Source: an uncultured bacterium
Lineage (GTDB): Bacteria; Pseudomonadota; Gammaproteobacteria; Burkholderiales; Burkholderiaceae_D
Direction of reading: 5' to 3'
DNA length: 25,392 nucleotides
NCBI GenBank assembly: GCA_903872555.1
Contig: CAIQLE010000227.1
Location: forward strand, 1-25,392
Shown: piece by piece, positions 1 to 8,459 of the stretch
Numbering within the stretch: position 1 is the stretch's first letter
Layout: every line of letters starts with the position of its first letter
Notes under the pieces: generated by a model
Database searches by the model: none
What the model was told of the DNA's origin: nothing
Seen by the model: only the letters and a program-made list of their open reading frames with translations
Translations under genes and position numbers: made by a program

Positions 1-18
1 CAGCTGAGCTAACGACCC
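1..18 (-). tRNA. tRNA-Lys, 5' end only (cut by window edge)
   Basis: Read on the minus strand, the first 18 bases give GGGTCGTTAGCTCAGCTG. This is the acceptor 5' strand and D-arm start typical of proteobacterial tRNA-Lys. The anticodon lies outside the window, so the lysine identity rests on the 5' half alone. A tRNA-Lys gene directly downstream of the tol-pal-cpoB operon is also the arrangement in Escherichia coli, which supports the call. A consensus promoter sits immediately upstream at 30-59. Confidence 0.8.
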
Positions 19-29
19 GAAAGAACGAA

Positions 30-59
30 ATTATACTCAGGCATGAGAAGTTTTGTCAA
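30..59 (-). promoter_or_regulatory. Consensus sigma-70 promoter of the tRNA-Lys gene
   Basis: On the minus strand a perfect -35 box TTGACA (59 to 54) and a perfect -10 box TATAAT (35 to 30) are separated by 18 bases. The predicted start falls about 5 bases before the tRNA 5' end at 18. It lies beyond the cpoB stop codon, so the tRNA need not depend on the tol operon. Confidence 0.85.
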
Positions 60-118
60 ATGCAAGCATTCGTGACTTGCTTTACTCTCTCGTGCGTTTT
101 CAAAGCGGGAACATTAAC

Positions 119-865
119 TCATTTAATTTCAGTGATTCTTTCCCTTGCCGTGGTGCTTGCGGCGGCTGCGGGATATTTTTTTATCAGACTATCCAGTGTT
201 TCGCGGGCTGCCGCTTTATCTTTCAGATCGAGCTGGCAGCTTGCGATATTAAGCAATGCATCTGGCGCTCGCTGACTGGAAGGGAAGCGTGATGCGACAG
301 TTTGATAGGCCGGCATCGCATGCGTGCAGTCTTGCAGTGAAAAATAACTGCTGCCCAGCCAGAAATACGCCTGCGGCAGATAGGCTGAGTCGGGGTATCG
401 CTGCATGAATGCGCTCAAGGCCTGACTTGCGGCATTGAAGTTCGACGCTTTGAACTGTGCCATGGCTGCTTCGTAGGCTTTTTGCTCGGCGACACTGACT
501 TCGGCATCTTTGCCGTCGATGGACAACTGTCGTGGCTCCAGCTTGCGCATGCGTTCATCGAGATCGTTGTAGAGATCTTTTTGTCGGCGCTGGGCGTTGG
601 CCAGATCATTGGCAAGGACTTCAATCTGTCCGCGCAAGGCAGCCACATCGGCACGCAGCTTGTCGATGTCGGTACTGACATCGATCACGGCCTTGGTTTC
701 TGCCTTGGTCTCTATGCGTGTATTGAGTTCCTCAACCTGCTTGCGCAGCTTGAGGATTTCGCGCCTTGCGTCCCCATCTTCGAACAGGGCATGCGCACTC
801 ATAGGTGCCAGAATGAAAAGCGCCGCCATGGCGGCGGCGCTGAAAGCTCGTAAAGAAGCGTTCAT
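119..865 (-). CDS. cpoB: Tol-Pal system protein CpoB (YbgF), periplasmic TPR protein
   Basis: CpoB is a periplasmic protein that coordinates peptidoglycan synthesis by PBP1B with Tol-driven outer-membrane constriction at division. The 248-residue product starts with a Sec signal peptide, with probable cleavage after AHA near residue 26. A coiled-coil segment of about residues 33-90 follows, matching the trimerisation region of the family. The C-terminal half (about 125-245) has tetratricopeptide repeats, seen as AYFWLGSSYFSL, DALLNIASCQLDL and similar helix pairs. Length is close to the E. coli protein. It is the last gene of the tol operon, 9 bases after the pal stop codon. Family identity is well supported by both sequence and context; the division role is taken from E. 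coli. Confidence 0.93.
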   Translation of the reverse strand: MNASLRAFSAAAMAALFILAPMSAHALFEDGDARREILKLRKQVEELNTRIETKAETKAVIDVSTDIDKLRADVAALRGQIEVLANDLANAQRRQKDLYNDLDERMRKLEPRQLSIDGKDAEVSVAEQKAYEAAMAQFKASNFNAASQALSAFMQRYPDSAYLPQAYFWLGSSYFSLQDCTHAMPAYQTVASRFPSSQRAPDALLNIASCQLDLKDKAAARETLDSLIKKYPAAAASTTARERITEIK

Positions 866-874
866 CGTTCAGGA

Positions 875-1414
875 TCAGTAAGCAATGTCAGAGCGACGGT
901 TCTGCGCCCAGGCTTCTTCGTTGCTGCCTGTGGCCTTGGGTTTTTCTTTGCCAAAGGATACGGCTTCCATCTGGCTGTCTTTTGCGCCTGCCAGTGCCAG
1001 TGCACGACGCACGGCTTCTGCACGTTTCTGCCCGAGTGCCAGGTTGTATTCGCTGCCGCCGCGTTCATCGGTGTTGCCTTGAATGATGATTTTACGCTCG
1101 GTACGGCCGGAGAGATACTTGCCGTGGGCTTCGATCAGTGACTTGTACTCGTCCTTGATGGTGTAGCTGTCAAGGTCAAAGTAGATACTGCGCTTGGCCA
1201 GCAGGCTGGCTGGATCATTCAGGGGATCATTGGCGTTGTTGGCGCGGCTGTCGGCATTGCCCATGTCAGCGGTATCAGCCTGTGTCACAGCGGGCTGTTC
1301 GGTTTTTGCAGCACGGTCTTCTACGGGTGCGGCTTCGTCAAGCTTGACGGTTGAACAGGCCGACAGCAGCAGCATCAGGGCAGCAAAAGCTGCCGTCAGT
1401 TTTAATCCACGCAT
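875..1414 (-). CDS. pal: Peptidoglycan-associated lipoprotein Pal
   Basis: Pal is the outer-membrane lipoprotein that holds the outer membrane to peptidoglycan and binds TolB and TolA. The N-terminus has a lipoprotein signal with lipobox LSAC, lipidated Cys20, and Ser at +2, which favours outer-membrane sorting. A flexible Ala/Asn/Asp-rich linker leads to an OmpA-like peptidoglycan-binding domain (about residues 70-179). Its hallmark is GNTDERGGSEYNLALGQKRA, followed by a conserved C-terminal NRRSDIAY. The 179-residue length is normal. A GGGAGA ribosome-binding site lies just before the ATG at 1414. The gene is 33 bases downstream of tolB. Confidence 0.97.
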   Translation of the reverse strand: MRGLKLTAAFAALMLLLSACSTVKLDEAAPVEDRAAKTEQPAVTQADTADMGNADSRANNANDPLNDPASLLAKRSIYFDLDSYTIKDEYKSLIEAHGKYLSGRTERKIIIQGNTDERGGSEYNLALGQKRAEAVRRALALAGAKDSQMEAVSFGKEKPKATGSNEEAWAQNRRSDIAY

Positions 1415-1447
1415 AGTGATTCTCCCTTTTGGTTGATGGTTATTGGT

Positions 1448-2716
1448 TTATTTTGAAAACGGCCCCCAGGCCGGTTCACGGATATTTGAAGCTTTTGCGC
1501 TCAGGCTGTAACGCGCGCTGCCATCTACAGCTACGACGGAGAGTGTGCCGCGTCCGTTGGCATCGCTGGCGTACATGATGTAGCGGCCATTCGGCGCGAA
1601 GCTGGGTGACTCGTCGCGGGAGGCGTCTGAGAGGCGCAATTCCTGCGAAGTTATCAAATCCAGAACATATAACTGAAAACGACCTTCACGCCGCGCAATA
1701 TAGGTCAGCATTTTACCGTCTGGTGAGACGGCAGGGCTAATGTGATAGCTGCCGCCAAAGCTCATGCGTCTGGCATCTCCGCCATCGAGGTTCATGCGGT
1801 AGATTTGCGGGCCGCCGCTGCGGTCGCTGGTGAAATAGATGGACTGTCCATCGGGCGAGAAGCAGGGCTCGGTATCGATGCCGTTGGTATTGGTTAGTCG
1901 TTTCAGGTCGCTGCCGTCGGCGTTGATCAGATAGATCTGGGTTGATCCATCGCGTGAGAGAGCAATCGCCAGCTTGCGTCCATCGGGCGACCAGGCGGGT
2001 GCGGAGTTGCTGCCTTTGAAATTGGCTACCGCTACGCGCTTGCGTGTGACCAGGTCTTGCACAAAGATGGAGGGTTTTTTGTTTTCAAAAGAGACATAGG
2101 CCAGCTTGCTGCCATCGGGTGACCAGACCGGAGAAATCAGGGGCTCGGGCGAGCGCAGGGCGGCGAAAGCGTTTTCGCCGTCGGAGTCGGCGACTTCCAG
2201 ACGGTATTCCGTTCCTGATTTGGCGACGTAGGCGATACGGGTAGAAAAAGCGCCGCGTATGCCGGTGAGTTTTTCAAAAATATCATCAGCGATGCGGTGT
2301 GCTGCCAGGCGTGTGAATTGTGGTTGTACTGCCAGGCTGATGGCAGATATTTCGTTGCCTTTGGCTGTGTCGAGCAAGCGGTAGCGCAGTTCTGTGCGGC
2401 CGTCATTTAAGCGTACGGCGCTGCCACCCGCCATGGCATCGGCACCTTTGGCATTCCAGTAATTGTAATTAGGGGCCGTTTTTTCTGTGATGATGTCTGG
2501 GGCATCGATCAGTCTGAATAATCCGCTGCGCTGCAGATCGGCGCGGATGATGGCGCTGACTGCCTGATCGCCTGTAGCTTCATCGGCGAAGCGTGCGATG
2601 GCAATCGGGATCTGATTCGCACCGACACCGGAAATTTCCACGCGCAACTGAGCGTGTGCTGTCAGCACAGGTGCTATGCACAAGCAGGCAATCAGCTTCA
2701 GGAAAGTTCTTTTCAT
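1448..2716 (-). CDS. tolB: Tol-Pal system beta-propeller protein TolB
   Basis: TolB is the periplasmic partner of Pal, released or captured as TolA transmits the proton-motive force. The 422-residue product has a signal peptide ending near TAHA (about residue 22). A TolB N-terminal domain of about 100 residues follows, then a six-bladed beta-propeller. The blades are visible as repeated WSPDG, FSPDG and SPDGK motifs (for example PVWSPDGSKLAYVS, PAWSPDGRKLAIALS and PCFSPDGQSIYFTSD). Length equals that of typical TolB. It lies 20 bases downstream of tolA in the same operon. Confidence 0.97.
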   Translation of the reverse strand: MKRTFLKLIACLCIAPVLTAHAQLRVEISGVGANQIPIAIARFADEATGDQAVSAIIRADLQRSGLFRLIDAPDIITEKTAPNYNYWNAKGADAMAGGSAVRLNDGRTELRYRLLDTAKGNEISAISLAVQPQFTRLAAHRIADDIFEKLTGIRGAFSTRIAYVAKSGTEYRLEVADSDGENAFAALRSPEPLISPVWSPDGSKLAYVSFENKKPSIFVQDLVTRKRVAVANFKGSNSAPAWSPDGRKLAIALSRDGSTQIYLINADGSDLKRLTNTNGIDTEPCFSPDGQSIYFTSDRSGGPQIYRMNLDGGDARRMSFGGSYHISPAVSPDGKMLTYIARREGRFQLYVLDLITSQELRLSDASRDESPSFAPNGRYIMYASDANGRGTLSVVAVDGSARYSLSAKASNIREPAWGPFSK

Positions 2717-2736
2717 AGGGTGTATGCGTCCACGGG

Positions 2737-3702
2737 TCAGTTGTCCTTGGGTCTGTGCAATACGTTCAGGCTGGGTGGCACTTTGCCTGTAGCAGGATCG
2801 GGCGGGAAGGGCGCGGAACGCTCTATGGCGCGTCGTACTGCCTGATCAAAAGCACTAATGCCGGAGCTGCGCACCATGCGCGCATCACGCACGCTGCCGT
2901 CGGGCATCAGCTCAATTACATATTCAACTGCAGGGTTGCCTGCAATCTCATTCAATGGCGGCAATATTGTATGCGATTTTATAAGCGCTCCAACCCTTTT
3001 CGCATAGGCACCATCGGTGCGCGGGCCGCTGGATTTTTCTGCATCGCCAGCGACTCCTTCGCCGGCCAGCATTTGATTTCGCTTTAAATCTTCATCGCGA
3101 CGTTTTTTCGAGCGCTGCTCTGCCAGCGCTTCTTCTTGTTTGCGCTGTTGTTCTTCCGCGATTTTTTTCTTTTCTTCCGCTACGGCTTCATCATGTTTGC
3201 GTTTTTTTTCTTCCGCCAGTTTTTGCTGTTCCTGCTCAGCGATTTTTTTCTTTTCTTTTTCTTTTTGCTTCTCAATTTCTTTGGCTTCGGCCAGTTTTTT
3301 CTTTTCCAGTTCTGCCTTTGTTTTTTCGTCGGCGATTTTTTTCTCTAATTCTTTTTTATGTTTTTTTTCTTTTTCAAGCGCGATATCCGGCTCAGCCATC
3401 TTGGGCTGAGCTACTTCTTGCGGCAATTTGACTTTGGCTTCGGGTGGGGCGGGCTTTGGAGGCTCAGGCTTGGGTGGCTCAGGGACTTCAGGTGCGGGTA
3501 TGGGTTCAGGCGGTGGTGGTGCGGCCTGATGCGCCTGCGGGCTCCATATTTCTGCTTCGACTGCCACCGGGGTCACGCTTTGCCATGACACGCCGGTCCA
3601 CAAAAAAGCCACCAGCAATAAGTGCATGAGCACGGCCAGCATGACTGCACGCCAGCGGCCGGGCTCGGGTGGAACGCGATAGGGAACAGCGGAAGCATTC
3701 AC
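2737..3702 (-). CDS. tolA: Cell envelope integrity protein TolA
   Basis: TolA is the inner-membrane protein that spans the periplasm and couples TolQR energy to TolB-Pal. Domain order is a single transmembrane helix (about residues 19-38), a proline-rich hinge (about 59-95), and a long Lys/Glu/Ala helix (about 98-215). The compact C-terminal TolA domain (about 225-321) contains YVIELMPDGSVRDARMVRSS and the conserved FDQAVRRAIERSAPFP. At 321 residues it is shorter than E. coli TolA because the low-complexity helix is shorter, which is common. The helix makes a T-rich complementary strand around 3130-3400 that yields false Phe-rich reading frames. It is 7 bases after the tolR stop. Confidence 0.96.
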   Translation of the reverse strand: MNASAVPYRVPPEPGRWRAVMLAVLMHLLLVAFLWTGVSWQSVTPVAVEAEIWSPQAHQAAPPPPEPIPAPEVPEPPKPEPPKPAPPEAKVKLPQEVAQPKMAEPDIALEKEKKHKKELEKKIADEKTKAELEKKKLAEAKEIEKQKEKEKKKIAEQEQQKLAEEKKRKHDEAVAEEKKKIAEEQQRKQEEALAEQRSKKRRDEDLKRNQMLAGEGVAGDAEKSSGPRTDGAYAKRVGALIKSHTILPPLNEIAGNPAVEYVIELMPDGSVRDARMVRSSGISAFDQAVRRAIERSAPFPPDPATGKVPPSLNVLHRPKDN

Positions 3703-3709
3703 TCTGGTT

Positions 3710-4132
3710 TCACCGGGTAGCCAGGCCTACGCGTGCTATGCCTGATTTATTGGCCTGAGTAATGGTCTGCACGACTTCGTCGTATTTGATGTCTTTGTCA
3801 GCAGAGATCATCAGCGGTAAGTCTGGATGCTTGTGTGCCATTTCAGCGAGTCTCTGGCCAAGTTGCTCACGATTTTTTGTGGCGCTGAATGCCTGACCAT
3901 GAATGCCTATGCTGGCAGCGCCATTCGGTTTCAGTTCGATTTCCAGATAGTCTGTGGGTGGCTGGGTGGAACGACCGGCCTTGGGCAGGTTGATGGTGTT
4001 CGGTGGTGTGAGCGGAGCGACCACCATGAAAATCACCAGCAGCACCAGCATCACGTCGATATAGGGGACGACATTGATCTCGGCCTTGAATTTGCGGCTG
4101 CGGCCGCTGCGCATGGTCGACGTCTGTCCCAT
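3710..4132 (-). CDS. tolR: Biopolymer transport protein TolR (ExbD family)
   Basis: TolR forms, with TolQ, the proton-driven motor of the Tol system in the inner membrane. The 140-residue product has one transmembrane helix (about 21-43) beginning NVVPYIDVMLVLLVIFMVV. This includes Asp26, which aligns with the proton-conducting aspartate of ExbD/TolR proteins. A periplasmic ExbD-type domain follows (about 60-140). The start codon overlaps the tolQ stop codon by one base (TAATG), implying translational coupling that would keep the TolQ:TolR ratio fixed. Confidence 0.97.
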   Translation of the reverse strand: MGQTSTMRSGRSRKFKAEINVVPYIDVMLVLLVIFMVVAPLTPPNTINLPKAGRSTQPPTDYLEIELKPNGAASIGIHGQAFSATKNREQLGQRLAEMAHKHPDLPLMISADKDIKYDEVVQTITQANKSGIARVGLATR

Positions 4133-4830
4133 TAACGCGCCTGACGATTCAGGATGTTGGAGAATTCTTCGATGAAGCTCTCAAAGCGTATGGCCAGACG
4201 ATCAATATCATGCGAGTAGCGGTTGTAGGCAACCACGGCCGGAATGGCTGCGAACAGACCGATGGCGGTCGCCACCAGCGCTTCGGCAATGCCCGGCGCA
4301 ACGGCGGCCAGTGTGGCCTGTTGCACGTTGGCCAGTCCGCGGAAGGAATTCATGATGCCCCACACCGTGCCGAACAGACCGACATAGGGAGACACCGAGC
4401 CTACCGATGCCAGAAAGGCGAGATGAGATTCGAGTGCATCCATTTCGCGCTGATAAGCGGCGCGCATGGCACGACGTGCGCCGTCGAGCAGGGCGCTGGT
4501 ATCAATGTCTTTTTTGCCGGTGAATGAGAGGCGCGCTTTACGATATTCTTCCATGCCGGCTTCAAAGATGCGTTCCAGAGCGCCGTTCTTGCCGCTGTGT
4601 CGGCGGCTCGAGGTGACTTCCTCATACAGGGCATTCAGATTGGCACCGGACCAGAAGGCATTTTCAAATTCTGTGGTCTGTGCAATGGCATTACGAATGG
4701 CGAACATCTTGCGGAAGATATAAGTCCAGCTCATGGCGGACACCATGATCAGCAAGGCCATCACGAACTGTACGATCAGAGATGCATTAAGGATCAGCGT
4801 AATGAAGGACAGGTCTTGGGTGGCGGTCAT
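4132..4830 (-). CDS. tolQ: Proton channel protein TolQ (MotA/TolQ/ExbB family)
   Basis: TolQ is the polytopic inner-membrane subunit of the Tol motor. The 232-residue product shows the three expected membrane helices at about 14-36, 137-158 and 184-203. A large cytoplasmic loop lies between the first two. Family signatures are VGLFGTVWGIMNSF in helix 2 and AEALVATAIGLFAAIPAVVAYNRY in helix 3. It lies 49 bases downstream of ybgC and shares one base with tolR. Confidence 0.97.
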   Translation of the reverse strand: MTATQDLSFITLILNASLIVQFVMALLIMVSAMSWTYIFRKMFAIRNAIAQTTEFENAFWSGANLNALYEEVTSSRRHSGKNGALERIFEAGMEEYRKARLSFTGKKDIDTSALLDGARRAMRAAYQREMDALESHLAFLASVGSVSPYVGLFGTVWGIMNSFRGLANVQQATLAAVAPGIAEALVATAIGLFAAIPAVVAYNRYSHDIDRLAIRFESFIEEFSNILNRQAR

Positions 4831-4879
4831 GTCGATTCAGTGATTATTCAGTGTTGAGTTAGCAGGAGTGTGGCTGAAA

Positions 4880-5314
4880 TTATGGAGATGATGCGGTGAT
4901 GCTGTGCTGAATGGCCGCGGCAACAAGCTCTGGTATCGATGCTGGTCGCAGGTTTGTCGTATCGACACAGCCTATGCGTATTTCTCCTGAGCAGAGCAGG
5001 CGCGGTTCCGGCCCGCTGAGCAGCCATGCTTCCTGTACAAAATTGACCGAGGCACGTCCCAGCTTTTTGACCTGCACGCTGATCTCCAGAGAATCATCCA
5101 GTCGGGCTGGTGCATGGTAATCGATGGTGGTGTTTTTGACCACAAACATCCTTTGCTGTTGCTCGCTGAGATGCTGCTGGCTGATGCCGGCAGCGCGCAG
5201 CCATTCAGTACGGGCGCGCTCGAAAAATTTCAGATAATTCGCATAAAAAACGATGCCACCGGTGTCAGTGTCTTCGTAATACACGCGCAATGGCCAGCGA
5301 AATAACATTTCCAT
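4880..5314 (-). CDS. ybgC: Tol-Pal-associated acyl-CoA thioesterase YbgC
   Basis: YbgC is a cytoplasmic hotdog-fold thioesterase that hydrolyses acyl-CoA and is almost always the first gene of the tol operon. The 144-residue product has the 4-hydroxybenzoyl-CoA thioesterase signature YYEDTDTGGIVFYANYLKFF, with the acidic pair Asp15 and Asp17 at the active-site loop. The start could be the ATG at 5314 or the in-frame ATG at 5308, because neither has a strong ribosome-binding site. I keep the longer form. It leads the operon; the upstream 159-base gap (5315-5473) must hold the operon promoter, but I could not identify a convincing one. Confidence 0.93.
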   Translation of the reverse strand: MEMLFRWPLRVYYEDTDTGGIVFYANYLKFFERARTEWLRAAGISQQHLSEQQQRMFVVKNTTIDYHAPARLDDSLEISVQVKKLGRASVNFVQEAWLLSGPEPRLLCSGEIRIGCVDTTNLRPASIPELVAAAIQHSITASSP

Positions 5315-5473
5315 ACATTTACTTACACATTCACAAAGGTAGACGGTTATGGATGCTTCGTTATTGGCAACACGTACTGGCTACTTGAACAATCAAATCT
5401 TATTGCAACTTGTATTAGCAACTCGCTATGACGCATCGTCCTTAGCCAGCATGACTGTTCAGAGTGTCTGCGT

Positions 5474-6223
5474 TTAGCTGCTGCGTTTAATGGTAAAGGG
5501 AGAAAAGCCCTGGCAGACCGGCATCATTTCTATGCTGTTGATGTTCACATGAGCAGGCAGCGTGGCGATCCAGTAAGCAGCCTCGGCAATATCTTCGGCT
5601 GTCAGTGGCTGTGTACCCTGATAAACCTTGCCGGCGGCGGCATCATCGCCCTTGAAGCGTACATTCGAGAATTCGGTGCCGCCCGACATCCCGGGGGCAA
5701 TATTGGTAGCGCGCACGCCGGTACCGACCAGATCAGCACGCAGGTTCAGGGTAAATTGATCGACAAAGGCCTTGGTCGCGCCATACACATTGCCACCCGG
5801 GTAGGGATAGGCACCTGCAACGGAGCCTATATTGATGACCAGACCGGCGCCTCTTTCCACCATGCGCGGCAGAATGGCGCGGGTGATGGTGACCAACCCG
5901 GTGCAATTGGTTGCGATCATGGTCTCCCAGTCTTGCAGATGAGCGGCCTGCGCCGGTTCCAGACCGAGTGCCAGTCCGGCATTGTTGATCAGCACATCGA
6001 TGGCCTGCCAGTCGGCCGGCAGTGCGCTGAGCATCGTATCTATGCTGCTTTTTTGGGTGACATCCAGTTCGACCGGTAGCAGGGCAGGGCCGAGTTCGGC
6101 GGCCAGTTCGGCCAGACGGTCGGTGCGGCGAGCCGCCGCGATGACGCGATGGCCGTGCTTGACGAATTGTCGCGCCATGCCGGCGCCGAAGCCCGAACTG
6201 GCACCGGTAATCATGACGATCAT
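5474..6223 (-). CDS. Short-chain dehydrogenase, YdfG-like (NADP-dependent 3-hydroxy acid dehydrogenase)
   Basis: This classical SDR oxidoreductase closely resembles E. coli YdfG, which oxidises L-allo-threonine, serine and 3-hydroxy acids with NADP. The start at 6223 is chosen over an upstream in-frame ATG at 6262 because MIVMITGASSGFG matches the YdfG N-terminus and a GGAG site lies 8 bases upstream. The 249-residue product has the nucleotide-binding TGASSGFG (residues 6-13), NNAG (80-83), and catalytic Ser134, Tyr147 and Lys151 (YGATK). These triad positions are the same as in YdfG. An Arg pair at 32-33 after the second strand fits NADP preference. It is divergent from glyA. Substrate is inferred from the family only. 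Confidence 0.88.
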   Translation of the reverse strand: MIVMITGASSGFGAGMARQFVKHGHRVIAAARRTDRLAELAAELGPALLPVELDVTQKSSIDTMLSALPADWQAIDVLINNAGLALGLEPAQAAHLQDWETMIATNCTGLVTITRAILPRMVERGAGLVINIGSVAGAYPYPGGNVYGATKAFVDQFTLNLRADLVGTGVRATNIAPGMSGGTEFSNVRFKGDDAAAGKVYQGTQPLTAEDIAEAAYWIATLPAHVNINSIEMMPVCQGFSPFTIKRSS

Positions 6224-6309
6224 TTGATACTCCGAATGAGGGGTGTGGCTGGCGGCTGCCAAGTTCGCGGCATTTTAGCTGAATCTCAGGGGCGATACCG
6301 GCAGTTTTC

Positions 6310-6338
6310 TTGCTGAAAAACCGCCCGTCCACTAAAAT
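6310..6338 (+). promoter_or_regulatory. Predicted promoter of glyA and its riboswitch
   Basis: A -35-like TTGCTG (6310-6315) and a -10-like TAAAAT (6333-6338) are separated by exactly 17 bases. The predicted start near 6345 lies just before the first stem of the riboswitch aptamer, so the whole element would be transcribed. Confidence 0.6.
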
Positions 6339-6353
6339 CCGGAGATCATTTTG

Positions 6354-6473
6354 TCCCGCGTGACTGGCGAAAAGCCGGGGGTTTCCCCGGTGCGGTGGAG
6401 ATCCACCTGGAAGCGCGGGATATCACCTTGCCGACCGCCTGGGCAGCCAATTCGTGTGCAAAGTAGGCTGCTC
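6354..6473 (+). promoter_or_regulatory. ZTP riboswitch (pfl motif) in the glyA leader
   Basis: The leader matches the pfl/ZTP riboswitch, which senses ZTP/ZMP (AICAR phosphates) when 10-formyl-tetrahydrofolate is short. Stem P1 pairs TCCCGCG (6354-6360) with CGCGGGA (6414-6420). It is followed by the hallmark TGACTGGCGA (6361-6370). Further hairpins are 6375-6380/6385-6390 and 6394-6398/6403-6407. The second conserved block, CCGCCTGGGCA, lies at 6435-6445. Downstream, 6441-6448 can instead pair with 6466-6473, an alternative stem that would destroy the ligand site; I infer this to be the expression platform. glyA, a folate one-carbon gene, is a classic target of this class. Confidence 0.9.
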
Positions 6474-6535
6474 ACCCCCGAGCGACGGCCCCCTTTTGAT
6501 TGAATCTGGCTTATTTCCATTGACTGGAGTTTTTG

Positions 6536-7786
6536 ATGTTTTCTTCACAACACACCATCGCCCATGTTGACCCTGAACTGTGGTCGGCCATTCAAAAAGA
6601 AAACCAGCGTCAGCAAGACCATATCGAGCTGATCGCTTCCGAGAATTACGCATCACCAGCAGTGATGGAGGCGCAGGGTTCGCAACTGACGAATAAATAT
6701 GCCGAAGGCTATCCGGGCAAGCGTTATTACGGTGGCTGTGAATTTGTCGATATGGCTGAGCAACTGGCGATCGACAGACTGAAAGAATTGTATGGCGCTA
6801 AGTTTGCGAATGTTCAGGCCAACTCAGGTTCGCAGGCCAATCAGGCTGTGATGCTGGCCTTCCTGAATCCGGGCGACACCATCATGGGTATGTCGCTGGC
6901 CGAAGGCGGTCACCTGACGCACGGCATGCACCTGAATATGAGCGGTAAATGGTTCAATGTGGTCAGCTATGGTCTGAATGATCAAGAAGAAATCGATTAC
7001 GACGCGATGGAAAAGCTGGCGCATGAAAAAAAGCCTAAGCTCATCATTGCCGGCGCCTCAGCATATGCACTGAAAATCGACTGGGAGCGTTTTGCAAAAG
7101 TCGCCAAGGCAGTGGGTGCAATATTCATGGTCGACATGGCGCATTACTCGGGATTGATTGCAGGGGGTGTTTACCCGAATCCTGTGCCATTTGCCGATGT
7201 CGTGACTTCGACCACGCATAAGAGTCTGCGCGGTCCGCGCGGTGGCATCATCCTGATGAATGATGAAGAGATCGCCAAGAAAATTAACAGTGCAATCTTC
7301 CCCGGCCTGCAGGGCGGCCCACTGATGCATGTGATCGCCGGCAAGGCAGTCGCTTTTAAGGAAGCGCTGATGCCAGAGTTCAAGGCTTATCAGCAGCAAG
7401 TGGTGAAAAATGCCGATGCACTGGCCAAGGCCTTGATTGAACGTGGTCTGCGCATCGTGTCGGGCCGTACTGAATCGCATGTGATGTTGGTGGACTTGCG
7501 CGCCAAGAAAATGACGGGTAAGGAAGCGGAAGCCATCTTGGGTTCGGCTCACATCACCTGCAATAAAAACGGTATTCCTAAAGATCCTGAGAAGCCTTTC
7601 ATTACTTCAGGCATACGACTCGGCAGTCCGGCCATGACCACGCGTGGTTTTGGTGAAGAAGAAGCAACCAAGGTGGGCCATCTGATTGCTGATGTACTGG
7701 ACAATCCGCATGATGCGGCCACGATTGAACGTGTGAAGGCGGAAGTCAAGAAACTGACGGACGCTTTTCCTGTATATCAGGCCTAA
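6536..7786 (+). CDS. glyA: Serine hydroxymethyltransferase
   Basis: GlyA interconverts serine plus tetrahydrofolate and glycine plus 5,10-methylene-tetrahydrofolate, the main source of one-carbon units for purines, thymidylate and methionine. The ATG at 6536 is chosen over the adjacent TTG at 6533 because TGGAG lies 6 bases upstream. This numbering also places the PLP-binding lysine of [14 protein letters not shown] at Lys229, as in E. coli. Other family motifs are [21 protein letters not shown] near the N-terminus and [17 protein letters not shown]. The 416-residue length is normal. It is controlled by the upstream ZTP riboswitch, and nrdR follows after 5 bases, so the two are probably cotranscribed. 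Confidence 0.98.
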   Translation: MFSSQHTIAHVDPELWSAIQKENQRQQDHIELIASENYASPAVMEAQGSQLTNKYAEGYPGKRYYGGCEFVDMAEQLAIDRLKELYGAKFANVQANSGSQANQAVMLAFLNPGDTIMGMSLAEGGHLTHGMHLNMSGKWFNVVSYGLNDQEEIDYDAMEKLAHEKKPKLIIAGASAYALKIDWERFAKVAKAVGAIFMVDMAHYSGLIAGGVYPNPVPFADVVTSTTHKSLRGPRGGIILMNDEEIAKKINSAIFPGLQGGPLMHVIAGKAVAFKEALMPEFKAYQQQVVKNADALAKALIERGLRIVSGRTESHVMLVDLRAKKMTGKEAEAILGSAHITCNKNGIPKDPEKPFITSGIRLGSPAMTTRGFGEEEATKVGHLIADVLDNPHDAATIERVKAEVKKLTDAFPVYQA

Positions 7787-7791
7787 ATCTT

Positions 7792-8280
7792 ATGCGCTGT
7801 CCTTTTTGCCAGAATGACGACACGCAAGTGCTGGATACGCGCGTCTCGGAGGAGGGGGACAGCATACGCCGCCGCCGCCGTTGCAGTAATTGCGATAAGC
7901 GCTTTACCACCTATGAGCGGATTGAACTGGCGATGCCTGTCATCGTCAAGAAAAATGGCAGCCGCTCTGAGTTTGAATCCTCCAAGCTGCGTGGCAGTCT
8001 GATGCTGGCTTTGCGTAAGCGGCCAGTGTCAGCGGATGCGCTGGATGCGGCGATACATCGTATCGAAGAAAAGCTGCGTTCATCGGGCGAGCGCGAAATT
8101 ATGTCGGTACAAATTGGTGAGCTGGTGATGCGTGAATTGAAACGCCTCGACAAGATTGCCTATATACGTTTTGCCTCGGTCTATCGCAGCTTCGAAGATG
8201 TCGCGGAATTTCGTGATGCTATCGATGAGATCGATGTGGACGTCAAAGCCAGCGCCGCCAGCAAACCCCGTCAACCTTAA
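7792..8280 (+). CDS. nrdR: Transcriptional repressor NrdR
   Basis: NrdR represses ribonucleotide reductase genes in response to ATP/dATP. The 162-residue product has an N-terminal zinc ribbon with Cys3, Cys6, Cys31 and Cys34 (CPFC and CSNC) around an Arg-rich RRRRR segment. The ATP-cone domain follows (about 47-137), seen as [20 protein letters not shown] and [17 protein letters not shown]. The C-terminus is about a dozen residues longer than in E. coli. It follows glyA by 5 bases. The glyA-nrdR pair is common in betaproteobacteria and links folate and deoxynucleotide supply. Confidence 0.97.
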   Translation: MRCPFCQNDDTQVLDTRVSEEGDSIRRRRRCSNCDKRFTTYERIELAMPVIVKKNGSRSEFESSKLRGSLMLALRKRPVSADALDAAIHRIEEKLRSSGEREIMSVQIGELVMRELKRLDKIAYIRFASVYRSFEDVAEFRDAIDEIDVDVKASAASKPRQP

Positions 8281-8459
8281 TTTCATCACACCCCTTATTT
8301 CGGGCGTTGATAGAATAACTTTCTTAGTCTTTTCCTCTATGGTTTCCGAATGTTGAAATGAGCATTCGATAGCCTGTCTTTTTTTTGAATTGTTAAGCCT
8401 TCATTAATTCATAGCCTCACTTTCCTTGTGCCTGCGCATACTTTGTATTCGTAAGTTTG

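Noticed and set aside
3136..3409. Phe/Ser-rich open frames on the plus strand
   Set aside because: They are the complement of the Lys/Glu/Ala low-complexity helix of tolA. They have no ribosome-binding site or family resemblance.
8347..8386. CGAATG/CATTCG inverted repeat followed by a T run after nrdR
   Set aside because: The stem has 6 pairs with a 10-base loop, and the T run begins about 10 bases beyond it, so it does not have the form of a working terminator.
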